A stretch of 64,000 bases of DNA from Anabaena minutissima FACHB-250 (GTDB lineage: Bacteria; Cyanobacteriota; Cyanobacteriia; Cyanobacteriales; Nostocaceae). The notes under the pieces are model-generated. The model did not search any database and was not told the DNA's origin. It worked only from the letters and a program-made list of their open reading frames with translations. Below, in pieces: positions 35,837 through 43,643 of this stretch. Both the position numbers and the translations under genes were made by a program. The stretch covers positions 165,417 to 229,416 of the forward strand of contig NZ_JACJRG010000006.1 of the NCBI RefSeq assembly GCF_014697125.1, read 5' to 3'. Numbering within the stretch: the first letter of the stretch is position 1; each line of letters begins with the position of its first letter.

Positions 35837-36286
35837 TTGAGTTTAAAGACCACCTTAGAAGTAAATCAAAATGTAGACCAGGAGGATAGAGATTTAATTA
35901 TGCGCTTATCACCTATTTACGAGCAAAAACTGGCGGAAGCTAAACAACAAGGTATTCAAGAAGCACGTCAAGTTTACGAGCAAAGATTAGCAGAAGCTAA
36001 ACAACAAGGCATTCAAGAAGCACGTCAAGTTTACGAGCAAAGATTAGCAGAAGCTAAACAACAAGGCATTCAAGAGGGAATTCAAGAGGGGATGCAAGAG
36101 GGGATTCAAGAAGGTACTAAAGCAGAACGTCGTAAAGTTATAGAAAATTTATTACAAGTTAGGTTTGGTGCTTTAGATGCTGAATTAAGAGAAATGATTG
36201 AACCTTTATTGGCTTTATCTCCAGAAGAATTTACGCCCTTATTACTGCAACTATCGCGGGAAGAGTTATTAGAAAGATTTATGTAA
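35837..36286 (+). CDS. C-terminal part of the same broken gene (coiled-coil, DUF4351-like end)
   Basis: 149 residues in the same frame as the previous entry. The start listed is a TTG within the reading-frame continuation and may not be used. The segment contains three near-identical 19-residue units (YEQ(K/R)LAEAKQQGIQEARQV, 57 bp each at DNA level) and then GIQEG repeats. It finishes with a DUF4351-like end (LLQVRFGALDAEL..LSREELLERF). A 37-bp decayed copy of the 3' end occurs at 37661-37697. If translated, it would be an isolated helical fragment; pseudogene status of the whole 35120-36286 locus is likely. Confidence 0.55.
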   Translation: MSLKTTLEVNQNVDQEDRDLIMRLSPIYEQKLAEAKQQGIQEARQVYEQRLAEAKQQGIQEARQVYEQRLAEAKQQGIQEGIQEGMQEGIQEGTKAERRKVIENLLQVRFGALDAELREMIEPLLALSPEEFTPLLLQLSREELLERFM

Positions 36287-36291
36287 AAAAC

Positions 36292-36312
36292 TCAGCCATT
36301 TGAGTTGGCTGA
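36292..36312 (+). terminator. Small hairpin after the broken Rpn-like gene
   Basis: TCAGCCA / TGGCTGA arms around a 7-nt loop directly after the stop codon; no T run. Confidence 0.4.
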
Positions 36313-36442
36313 TCCATGTGTCTATAAAAAGTTAGTAAAGGGATTTGCTAGAGTTTCATGTATTTGGTAACTCCTACATATCTATTACTAGATGAAGCAT
36401 TATCAAAATTACATGAGACAAAACTTAAAGCTTCTCAATTTA

Positions 36443-36547
36443 CTAACCTAATCCATCATATCTATTTGGATCTTTTTTCTCCTTTTTCTTATCAGGATCT
36501 TTTTTTGGTTTCTTCACTTCTTTGTTACCTTTTTTTTCCTTAGACAT
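36443..36547 (-). CDS. 34-residue lysine-rich small protein
   Basis: A short ORF reading MSKEKKGNKEVKKPKKDPDK then a KKEKK block and ending NRYDGLG. GGAG lies 6-9 bp upstream of the ATG. The GNKE(V/A)KKPKK core recalls tiny, highly basic proteins found in many bacteria, which I recognise by pattern only. It is under the usual length cutoff. The opposite-strand frame 36358-36543 is a hydrophobic shadow. Role unknown; nucleic-acid or ribosome binding is a guess from charge. Confidence 0.6.
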   Translation of the reverse strand: MSKEKKGNKEVKKPKKDPDKKKEKKDPNRYDGLG

Positions 36548-36690
36548 TATGACTCTCCATTGTAGTAATAAATAAAGTAGCTATAAAGCAATTTACTTCT
36601 ACCTTATTCAACATTTTGTAGAACTCTAGTCAGACTTTTGTCCAACACAGTTAAATTACTATAGCAGTTTCAGCAAGGTGATTCATTAAC

Positions 36691-37176
36691 CTACTGGAGT
36701 CCTGCAATTAAGTAGTCGAAGTAACTGCCAACTTCGTTAGCGTCTTCTTCTGACATCATTGAGGTAGCAAAACTCTTCATCGCACGGATACCTTCAGCAA
36801 CAGCTTCAATCGGAGTGCCGAGAGAACTATACATTTGACGAACACCACTGATGCCAATCTCTTGAATGGGAGTAGAGTCACCAGCAACGATACTGTAAGT
36901 AATCAAGCGTAGGTAGTAATCCATATCTCGTAGACAAGTTGCAGTCATTTCCTGTCCGTAAGCATTCCCACCGGGGGAGATAATATCTGGACGCTTTTGA
37001 AACAGTTGATTTCCAGATTGTTTAACAATACGCTCTCGGTTTTCTGTTAAAGTCTGAACAAGGCGTAGACGGCTTTCACCACTCTTAATAAAGCTTTTAA
37101 TTGACCCTAATTCACCAGGGCTAAGATAGCGAGCTTCTATATCTGCACTAAGAATTGACTTGATAATTAGGCTCAT
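36691..37176 (-). CDS. apcA2: Allophycocyanin alpha-subunit paralogue
   Basis: 161 residues, closely like Apc[38 protein letters not shown], then Cys81 (chromophore attachment) in [15 protein letters not shown], and a C-terminal [10 protein letters not shown]. It differs from canonical ApcA at many positions and is not ApcD, which has a different N-terminus and chromophore region. No apcB, apcC or apcE adjoins, so it is a stand-alone paralogue, tentatively the one called ApcA2 in Anabaena. AAGGAG precedes the ATG. Probably a minor phycobilisome core subunit or a specialised alpha chain. Confidence 0.85.
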   Translation of the reverse strand: MSLIIKSILSADIEARYLSPGELGSIKSFIKSGESRLRLVQTLTENRERIVKQSGNQLFQKRPDIISPGGNAYGQEMTATCLRDMDYYLRLITYSIVAGDSTPIQEIGISGVRQMYSSLGTPIEAVAEGIRAMKSFATSMMSEEDANEVGSYFDYLIAGLQ

Positions 37177-37824
37177 TAAAAGACTCCTTAAAAAAAGAAA
37201 TTACGTTTGGTTTGCTCTATGAGAATTCTAGGGGTGATTTAACTAGTAGACTAAGACAAAGCTACTATATTAAAGGAGGAAATTCTGATAGCTGATTCCT
37301 CTCAAATCTGCCTGCTTAAATTTTTTTTTACCTGGCTACATATACCTTAAAACCCTATTGAGCATCCATCTTGGCTGCCTTACAATGTGTAGCGTTTTCG
37401 CTGTTCTGTATCTATATCATAGCAGTTATATTCTCTTAAATAATTTATATAAGGGAAATACACCCATTTAGTATGATGAAATACTTAAGTTTGGGCTTTT
37501 TATAAATGTTTATATACTAAGTAAGTAGATGTGTGTAAATAAATATAATATTTTCTGTCATTGCAAACGCTTCTCTCTATGACATCTTAGGTTTTGTCAG
37601 ATGCGATTTATTGCGTCTCTACATGAAAATTTAGGGCTGATATAAACTAGATATTTTATGACTGCAACTATCGCGAGAAGAGTTATTAGATAGATTTTTT
37701 AGCCAAAAAGATGATAAGGGGCGATCGCCTTTTAGTATGCTAAATATACTGAGAATTGACTTATATGAATGTATAATTTTATAGTCTAATGTCTTGGCTC
37801 GCTTTGCAGTGGCGGTAAGTCCTG
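37177..37824. other. Intergenic region between apcA paralogue and CRISPR array
   Basis: A 648-bp AT-rich gap. The right-hand end of the apcA2 promoter region is expected near 37180-37450. A decayed copy of the Rpn-like gene 3' end is at 37661-37697, reading on as LQLSREELLDRF. Otherwise nothing recognised. Confidence 0.5.
37661..37759 (+). pseudogene. Fragment of a Rpn-like (DUF4351-type) gene 3' end
   Basis: Bases 37661-37697 match 36244-36280 with only two differences. The frame gives LQLSREELLDRF, then continues through SQKDDKGRS to a stop beyond the homology. Neither a start nor the N-terminal part is present here. It suggests a former duplicate of the 35120-36286 gene or a rearrangement that left its tail next to the CRISPR array. 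Confidence 0.6.
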
Positions 37825-38362
37825 GTTTCAATCCCTGATAGGGAGTTAATGAAATTGCAATTCACGCAATTTCTGTTCATCTGCGATCGCTTTCTTGTTT
37901 CAATCCCTGATAGGGAGTTAATGAAATTGCAATCTGAGTTGGATCACCAATACCTGGAATATTTAGTTTCAATCCCTGATAGGGAGTTAATGAAATTGCA
38001 ATGTGGACTGCATCTGAAGCACTTCCCGCAGGTGTTGTTTCAATCCCTGATAGGGAGTTAATGAAATTGCAATATTTACAGGTGGTTGCACAATTAGAAG
38101 GGTTAGTTTCAATCCCTGATAGGGAGTTAATGAAATTGCAATTATGAATTGTAGTGGAAGATGCGCCCAACTGTGTGTTTCAATCCCTGATAGGGAGTTA
38201 ATGAAATTGCAATTCAATTAGGTGCTAGTTCTACTACAATTCATATTGCGTGTTTCAATCCCTGATAGGGAGTTAATGAAATTGCAATTTAGAACACGCT
38301 TTTATGCCATATGCGACAGATGGTAGTTTCAATCCCTGATAGGGAGTTAATGAAATTGCAAT
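37825..38362 (-). CRISPR. CRISPR array: 8 repeats, 7 spacers
   Basis: Eight 37-bp repeats, apparently identical, start at 37825, 37897, 37966, 38037, 38106, 38177, 38252 and 38326; each begins GTTTCAATCCCTGATAGGGA and ends ATTGCAAT on the plus strand. Spacers are 35, 32, 34, 32, 34, 38 and 37 bp and differ from each other. On the minus strand the repeat ends ATTGAAAC, the typical 3' handle of cyanobacterial type I/III arrays, so transcription is probably leftward with the leader on the right. CCCTGATAGGG inside the repeat is a partial palindrome. No cas gene lies in the window. Confidence 0.97.
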
Positions 38363-38597
38363 AGAGGCGACCTCAAACACGGTCTGTATTTAGTTTTCAA
38401 GGTTCGGTTGCGCGAATGCAGTAATCGTAGCATGAAAAATTTTGGTTGACTAGTATACAAATGCCTAAAACCCTTACTACATAAAGTGCGCGGCTATTTT
38501 GATCAATAAATTTGTCAAAAGCCTTACGCTACTGCAATTTCAGCCTGCGTTGTCAAAAGCCGATTTTGAACACCTACCCATTCGCGCATTTACAAGA
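38363..38597 (-). promoter_or_regulatory. Probable CRISPR leader
   Basis: The AT-rich 235 bp right of the last repeat, read on the minus strand, contains CCTTGAAAACTAAATA about 25-40 bp before the first repeat, a pattern I associate with leaders of such arrays. It also separates the array from the ABC ATPase gene. No -10/-35 was fixed. Confidence 0.5.
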
Positions 38598-39908
38598 CTA
38601 GGGAAAAATAGCTAAGTCGGTGTTTGGGTCGAAAAAGTGAATTTTATCTGGGGTAAGCGACAACCAAAGTTGCTCACCTACACTGACTAATCGTTCTGGT
38701 GGAATTCGCACTTGCAGAGGATTAATGATGTGGGCGAATTTAGATTGCTCCTCAACTAGTGTTGCAGTAATAAAAGCATCGTTACCCAGGTTTTCTACTA
38801 AGTCTACTTGTACTTGTAAGTTCTTAGTAGCAGGTACACCTAAGTTCAAGTGTTCTGGGCGGATGCCTAAAATTAGGGTTTGTCCATCATATTTTTGCAA
38901 CGGATTAGCCCAAACTTCTGGGAGGGTAAGACGGAATTGAGCATGGGTAATTAACAGAGGCGCGTGAAATTCTACGGGAATAAAATTCATTGGTGGTGTA
39001 CCAATAAATTCGGCGACAAAGCGATTGTTTGGGTTGTTATAAAGCTCTAATGGAGAAGCGACTTGTTGAATTTGACCTTGATTCATGATGGCGATGCGAT
39101 CGCCCATTGTCATCGCTTCAGTTTGGTCATGGGTGACGTAAATCGTCGTTGTCTCCAATTGTCGCTGTAATTTGACGATTTGAGCGCGGGTTTCTGCTCT
39201 TAACTTCGCATCTAGGTTAGAAAGCGGCTCATCCATTAAAAATACTTGAGGATTGCGGGCGATCGCTCTTCCTAATGCTACCCGTTGTCTTTGTCCCCCT
39301 GATAGCTGTTTTGGTAAGCGATGTAGCAACATTTCAATTTGCAATAACTCAGCTACACCCCGCACCTGTTGATCTACTTCTCGTTCTTTATCCGATATAT
39401 AACGTAATCCTTTGGGTAGCTTTTTTGTCGTCCCTACCAAAAGATTTTCTGCCCAATTTGGAAGTTGGGAGTGGTGATTTTCCCCATTTCCTAATTCCCG
39501 GCGACGTAACCCAAAGGCGATGTTGTCATACACCGTCATGTGGGGATAGAGGGCGTAGTTTTGAAACACCATTGCAATGTCCCTTTCCTTTGGGGGTAAG
39601 TCATTCACCAAGCGATCGCCTACCCAAATATTACCGCCTGTCATTTCTTCTAAGCCAGCAATTAACCGCAATAGGGTACTTTTCCCGCAACCAGAAGGCC
39701 CCACCAATACCATAAATTCCCCATCAGGAATGGTGAGGTTAATCCGACGCAATACATTAATACTTCCTGCTTGTTCTGGTGGTATATCGTTTTTTTTGCC
39801 AGATTCGGTTGGTAATACCACACTTTCCCCTCGGCGGGGAGGAAAACTTTTATAAACGTTTTCTATAAAAACTTGTGCCACGGGTTTTAGTGATTGGTCA
39901 ATAGTCAT
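38598..39908 (-). CDS. MalK/UgpC-type ABC transporter ATP-binding protein
   Basis: A 436-residue sugar-importer ATPase. Walker A GPSGCGKST (about 72-80), Q-loop in MVFQNYALYPH, signature LSGGQRQRVALGRAI, Walker B FLMDEP, and a C-terminal TOBE/OB region (ILGIRPEHLNLG). Between the Q-loop and signature, about 40 extra residues (RELGNGENHHSQLPNWAENL and onward) are not in MalK; an N-terminal segment (residues 12-45) also looks inserted. It is longer than the usual 360-380 residues. No permease adjoins, so it may serve several sugar importers, as UgpC/MsmK-type ATPases can. Confidence 0.9.
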   Translation of the reverse strand: MTIDQSLKPVAQVFIENVYKSFPPRRGESVVLPTESGKKNDIPPEQAGSINVLRRINLTIPDGEFMVLVGPSGCGKSTLLRLIAGLEEMTGGNIWVGDRLVNDLPPKERDIAMVFQNYALYPHMTVYDNIAFGLRRRELGNGENHHSQLPNWAENLLVGTTKKLPKGLRYISDKEREVDQQVRGVAELLQIEMLLHRLPKQLSGGQRQRVALGRAIARNPQVFLMDEPLSNLDAKLRAETRAQIVKLQRQLETTTIYVTHDQTEAMTMGDRIAIMNQGQIQQVASPLELYNNPNNRFVAEFIGTPPMNFIPVEFHAPLLITHAQFRLTLPEVWANPLQKYDGQTLILGIRPEHLNLGVPATKNLQVQVDLVENLGNDAFITATLVEEQSKFAHIINPLQVRIPPERLVSVGEQLWLSLTPDKIHFFDPNTDLAIFP

Positions 39909-40097
39909 TAGTTATTAGTCAAGAGTTAGCATAGCAGTAAGCTAATTACGAATTACAAAAAACCGCCTGCATCCCAAGTCCCCAGAAGTTCTTCACTCCG
40001 TGACGCTAGCGCGTAGCTTGCTTTGCTACGCAGGCGTAAGCCTACTCCGGAGGAGTATAATTTTGAATTTTGAATTTTGAATTCGGAGCAAAGCAAC

Positions 40098-41309
40098 ATG
40101 ACTAACCATGACATTGTAGACGTACAAACTACAGATTGTTGCATTGTTGGTGGTGGGCCGGCTGGAGCAGTTTTGGCTTTATTGCTGGCGCGTCAAGGTG
40201 TGGCTGTAATGCTTTTGGAAGCACACAAAGATTTTGATCGAGATTTTCGCGGTGATACGATTCACCCCTCGGTAATGGAAATTATGGAGGAATTGGGGTT
40301 AAGCGATCGCTTGCTGCAATTGCCCCATGCTAAGATGCGCCAAATTAGAGTAAAAACCCCTGAAAATACCATCACACTGGCTGATTTTAGTCACCTGAAA
40401 ACCCACTACCCTTACATTACAATGCTTCCCCAGGTGAAATTTTTAGAGTTCATCACCGAGGAAGCACAACAATATCCGAATTTTCAATTAGTCATGGGGG
40501 CAAATGTCCAAGAAGTAATTGTAGAGGATAGTGTAATTCAAGGTGTACGTTATCGGGGCGGCGGTGGTTGGCGCGAAGTACGCGCTATGCTGACGGTTGG
40601 TGCAGATGGTCGTCATTCCAAGGTACGACAGTTAGGGAATTTTGCCACGATTGAAACCTCACCACCAATGGATGTACTTTGGTTTCGCTTACCGCGTCAA
40701 CCAGAAGACGGTGAGGGCGGAATGGGACGCTTTGCTTCCGGTCACATTGTAGCGATGCTTGACCGTGGTGATGAATGGCAAATTGCCTATGTCATTTCTA
40801 AGGGAGGCTATCAAAAGTTACGTGCTGAGGGTTTAGAAACCTTAAAAACATCTGTGGTGGAAGTTGTCCCAGAATTAGCCAACCGAATTAATAATTTACA
40901 CGACTGGTCACAGATAGCGTTTCTTTCCGTAGAGTCTAACCGTGTGCAACGCTGGTATCGTCCAGGATTGTTACTCATTGGTGATGCAGCTCATGTCATG
41001 TCACCAGTTGGGGGTGTGGGGATTAACTACGCCATTCAGGATGCTGTGGTGGCTGCGAATGTGTTAACTAAACCTCTGCAAAATCACCATGTAGAATTGA
41101 AAGACTTGGCAAAAGTGCAGCATCGGCGCGAATTACCCACACGCATTATTCAAGCATTTCAGACTGTGATCCAAAAACGAGTGTTTGCCCCCATCCTTGC
41201 ATCTAATCGCACCTTTCAACCCCCAGCCTGGTTACGCTTGCCGATTTTGCGCGATTTACCAGCTAGATTGATTGCTTTAGGTATATTTCCAGTTCATATC
41301 AAGACTTAA
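40098..41309 (+). CDS. FAD-dependent monooxygenase (aromatic hydroxylase-like)
   Basis: 403 residues from the ATG at 40098. Flavoprotein with the ADP-binding GGGPAGAVLALLLARQG (about 17-33), the NAD(P)/FAD motif with DG (VGADGRHSKVRQ), and the second FAD motif GDAAHVMSPVGGVGINYAIQD (residues about 300-320). This is the PHBH/UbiH-type family. The first seven codons of the open frame from 40077 fall in a TTTTGAA repeat and are probably not translated. Substrate unknown; quinone or pigment ring hydroxylation is possible. Confidence 0.87.
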   Translation: MTNHDIVDVQTTDCCIVGGGPAGAVLALLLARQGVAVMLLEAHKDFDRDFRGDTIHPSVMEIMEELGLSDRLLQLPHAKMRQIRVKTPENTITLADFSHLKTHYPYITMLPQVKFLEFITEEAQQYPNFQLVMGANVQEVIVEDSVIQGVRYRGGGGWREVRAMLTVGADGRHSKVRQLGNFATIETSPPMDVLWFRLPRQPEDGEGGMGRFASGHIVAMLDRGDEWQIAYVISKGGYQKLRAEGLETLKTSVVEVVPELANRINNLHDWSQIAFLSVESNRVQRWYRPGLLLIGDAAHVMSPVGGVGINYAIQDAVVAANVLTKPLQNHHVELKDLAKVQHRRELPTRIIQAFQTVIQKRVFAPILASNRTFQPPAWLRLPILRDLPARLIALGIFPVHIKT

Positions 41310-41460
41310 ACATCGAATCGTATATTCAACTCCAGCATATGATTCCGTACTTTAGAGTATTCTGTTTAGCTCATATCAAAGTTAGAAGCCGTTTAAAAAA
41401 ACAGCAGATATTTGGTTTTCATGTAAAAATTCAGATAAATCAACCATACTTGTAAATCTG

Positions 41461-42855
41461 ATGATCGGTAAAATCCTGGATGGTCGCTACGAAATTATTA
41501 GCAAACTGGGACAGGGTGGTTTTGGTGCTACTTACCTGGCTATTGATCGGAAGCTACCCGATAAAGACCAGTGTGTTGTTAAGCACTTCTCACCCCAAAC
41601 GATCAATCCCTATACTCTGTATCATGCTCGACGACTATTTGAAAATGAAGCTAAAGTATTAAATCGCTTGGGTAATAATGACTGTATTCCTCGCTTACTG
41701 GCACATTTTGAAGAAGACCAAAATTTTTATTTAGTTGAAGAATTTGTTGCTGGCCATGACCTGAGTTCTGAAATCAATCCCCAAAAAAAGTGGGATGAAG
41801 AGGAACTAATTGTCTTATTGAAAGATATTTTAGAGGCTTTGGATGTGATTCATCAGCATAATGTCATCCACCGAGATATTAAGCCCTCAAATTTAATGCG
41901 TCGTCAACAAGATGGTAAAGTCGTCCTGATTGATTTTGGTGCAGTTAAACAGATCAGCACTCAACTAGTAACTACCCAGGGACAAATGTCACCAACCGTC
42001 TTAGTTGGTACACCTGGTTACATACCCAGTGAGCAAAGTCAAGGTCAGCCCCAGTTATGCAGTGATATCTATGCAGTCGGAATCATTGGTATTCAAGCTC
42101 TGACTGGTTTAAACGCTACGCAATTAGTCAGAGATAATCTTACAAGTGAGATTATATGGCGAAACCAAGCACAGGTGAGCCAACACTTAGCAGATATTCT
42201 CGACAAAATGGTCAAGTATGACTTTCGACAGAGATATCAGTTTGCAGCAGAAGTATTGCAAGCTCTACAAAGTCTGACACCAACTCATCGTCTGAGCAAA
42301 TCAATGTGGTTGAAGACTGGAATTAGTCTGGGAATCACTACCGCCGCGATCGCTAGTATATTTTTATTTATCTTCATACCGCGCAATAACAATCTAGAAA
42401 TTTATAATAACAATGTTTATGGTATCACTATCAAATATCCTCAAAACTGGGAAAAAACTGTCACTCCAGACCGGATAACTGGCAATCTAGTCAGATTTAT
42501 ATCACCAAAAGAAGATGATGCAGACACTTATACCGAAAATCTTAATTTAATCGTGCAAGATTTACCGGAAACACGTAGAGAACTAGAGCAATTTACTAAA
42601 TTTTATCTAGATGAAATTAAACAGTATCATCAAAATTACCAAATCATTGAAGAAAATAAAAAGCTGTTAGCAAATCAACCTGCCGATCAAGTTGTTTATA
42701 CTTTTGCTGAAGATGGGATTAAGATTAAACGCCTACAAATTTGGACTATCAAAAATAATAAAGCATATATCATTACGTATACGGCAGATGTCGATAAATA
42801 TACAAAATACCTTCCTATTGTACAAACAATGATTACTTCATTGGCAATTAAGTAA
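41461..42855 (+). CDS. Membrane Ser/Thr protein kinase with PsbP-like sensor domain
   Basis: A 464-residue kinase. The catalytic domain (about 11-275) has the glycine loop GQGGFG, a VAIK-like lysine region (CVVKHF), HRDIKPSN and DFGAVK. A membrane segment follows at about 283-308. The outside part (from about 315) starts NNNVYGITIKYPQNW and continues to the end in a PsbP/Mog1-like fold. The kinase is thus a receptor-like protein with a periplasmic or lumenal sensor. It precedes COP23 and the trypsin-TPR gene on the same strand. The target is not known. Confidence 0.9.
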   Translation: MIGKILDGRYEIISKLGQGGFGATYLAIDRKLPDKDQCVVKHFSPQTINPYTLYHARRLFENEAKVLNRLGNNDCIPRLLAHFEEDQNFYLVEEFVAGHDLSSEINPQKKWDEEELIVLLKDILEALDVIHQHNVIHRDIKPSNLMRRQQDGKVVLIDFGAVKQISTQLVTTQGQMSPTVLVGTPGYIPSEQSQGQPQLCSDIYAVGIIGIQALTGLNATQLVRDNLTSEIIWRNQAQVSQHLADILDKMVKYDFRQRYQFAAEVLQALQSLTPTHRLSKSMWLKTGISLGITTAAIASIFLFIFIPRNNNLEIYNNNVYGITIKYPQNWEKTVTPDRITGNLVRFISPKEDDADTYTENLNLIVQDLPETRRELEQFTKFYLDEIKQYHQNYQIIEENKKLLANQPADQVVYTFAEDGIKIKRLQIWTIKNNKAYIITYTADVDKYTKYLPIVQTMITSLAIK

Positions 42856-43052
42856 TGCGTACACTAAACAACATACACGTATAAATTCAAAACTGAATAA
42901 TTTTTGCCCCCACTCAGTATGGTAAAAAATAGATATTGCCCGAATTTATCAAAATTTACACCCTTTTAAGTTCTTTTCAGTAAAAACAGGGTTTTTTGTG
43001 GTATACGTATAATACAGATGCTTTCATCAAATTTTAGTGAGAACTACCCAAG

Positions 43053-43559
43053 ATGAAAACCCACTTATCTGTGCAGGTTTTAACTGCTGGTCTAATTGCC
43101 TTAAGTAGTATTGCTGCGATCGCTCCTTCCAGTTTAGCCGAAGGAAAGACATACTTTTGTGAAAGTCATAAAGGTATTTGGACTACATTTGCTAGAAACT
43201 ACAATAACCAAAAAATTCCTGTGATTCGCTGGGTGAGAACGTTAGGAAACTATACTCCCAAAGCAAGGTGTCAAGCGGTATCGGATCGATTTCAGAGTGC
43301 TTATGAAAATGGCATATTAAATTACCTCACCACTGGCATTTCTGCGAGACAAGCGGTAATATGTGCTGCTAGTCAGTATGGTGGCCCCTGTAGCCAAATA
43401 TTATTCACACTCAAGTCGCCACGGGATGCAAGTTCAGTGCTGCAAAATCTTGTGGAAATTGGTTATAAAGCTCGTGGGCCAATTCTGCAATCTGACGATG
43501 CTTCTGATCAAGTATACATTGACATGAGTATGCTAATGAAACAAAAATCACCAGAATAA
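43053..43559 (+). CDS. COP23-domain exported protein
   Basis: 168 residues: signal peptide (about 1-29, ending SLAEG), then the COP23 (circadian oscillating protein) domain starting YFCESHKGIWTTF, with RWVRTLGNYTPKARCQAVSDRF and conserved Cys pairs, among them VICAASQYGGPCSQ. COP23 proteins were first noted as cyclic, membrane-associated proteins in cyanobacteria. It lies between the membrane kinase and the double-trypsin gene. AT-rich upstream; no clear promoter defined. Role unknown. Confidence 0.83.
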   Translation: MKTHLSVQVLTAGLIALSSIAAIAPSSLAEGKTYFCESHKGIWTTFARNYNNQKIPVIRWVRTLGNYTPKARCQAVSDRFQSAYENGILNYLTTGISARQAVICAASQYGGPCSQILFTLKSPRDASSVLQNLVEIGYKARGPILQSDDASDQVYIDMSMLMKQKSPE

Positions 43560-43643
43560 TGGCAATTAATATCAGTCTAGATCAGTAGTGCATTGCCGAT
43601 TAAGTATGTCTCTTAACAGATATTTGTAAGCGTTAAAAGCAAC

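Noticed and set aside
36358..36543. Plus-strand 61-codon frame
   Set aside because: Phe/Leu-rich antisense shadow of the lysine-rich small gene.
37631..37831. Minus-strand 66-codon frame left of the CRISPR array
   Set aside because: It is antisense to the Rpn-like remnant and enters the first repeat.
37849..38217. Frames within the CRISPR array
   Set aside because: They encode translated repeats and spacers, not proteins.
38393..38430. Possible degenerate ninth CRISPR repeat (GTTTTCAAGG)
   Set aside because: Only the first bases match and the orientation places it in the leader; the rest of the repeat is absent.
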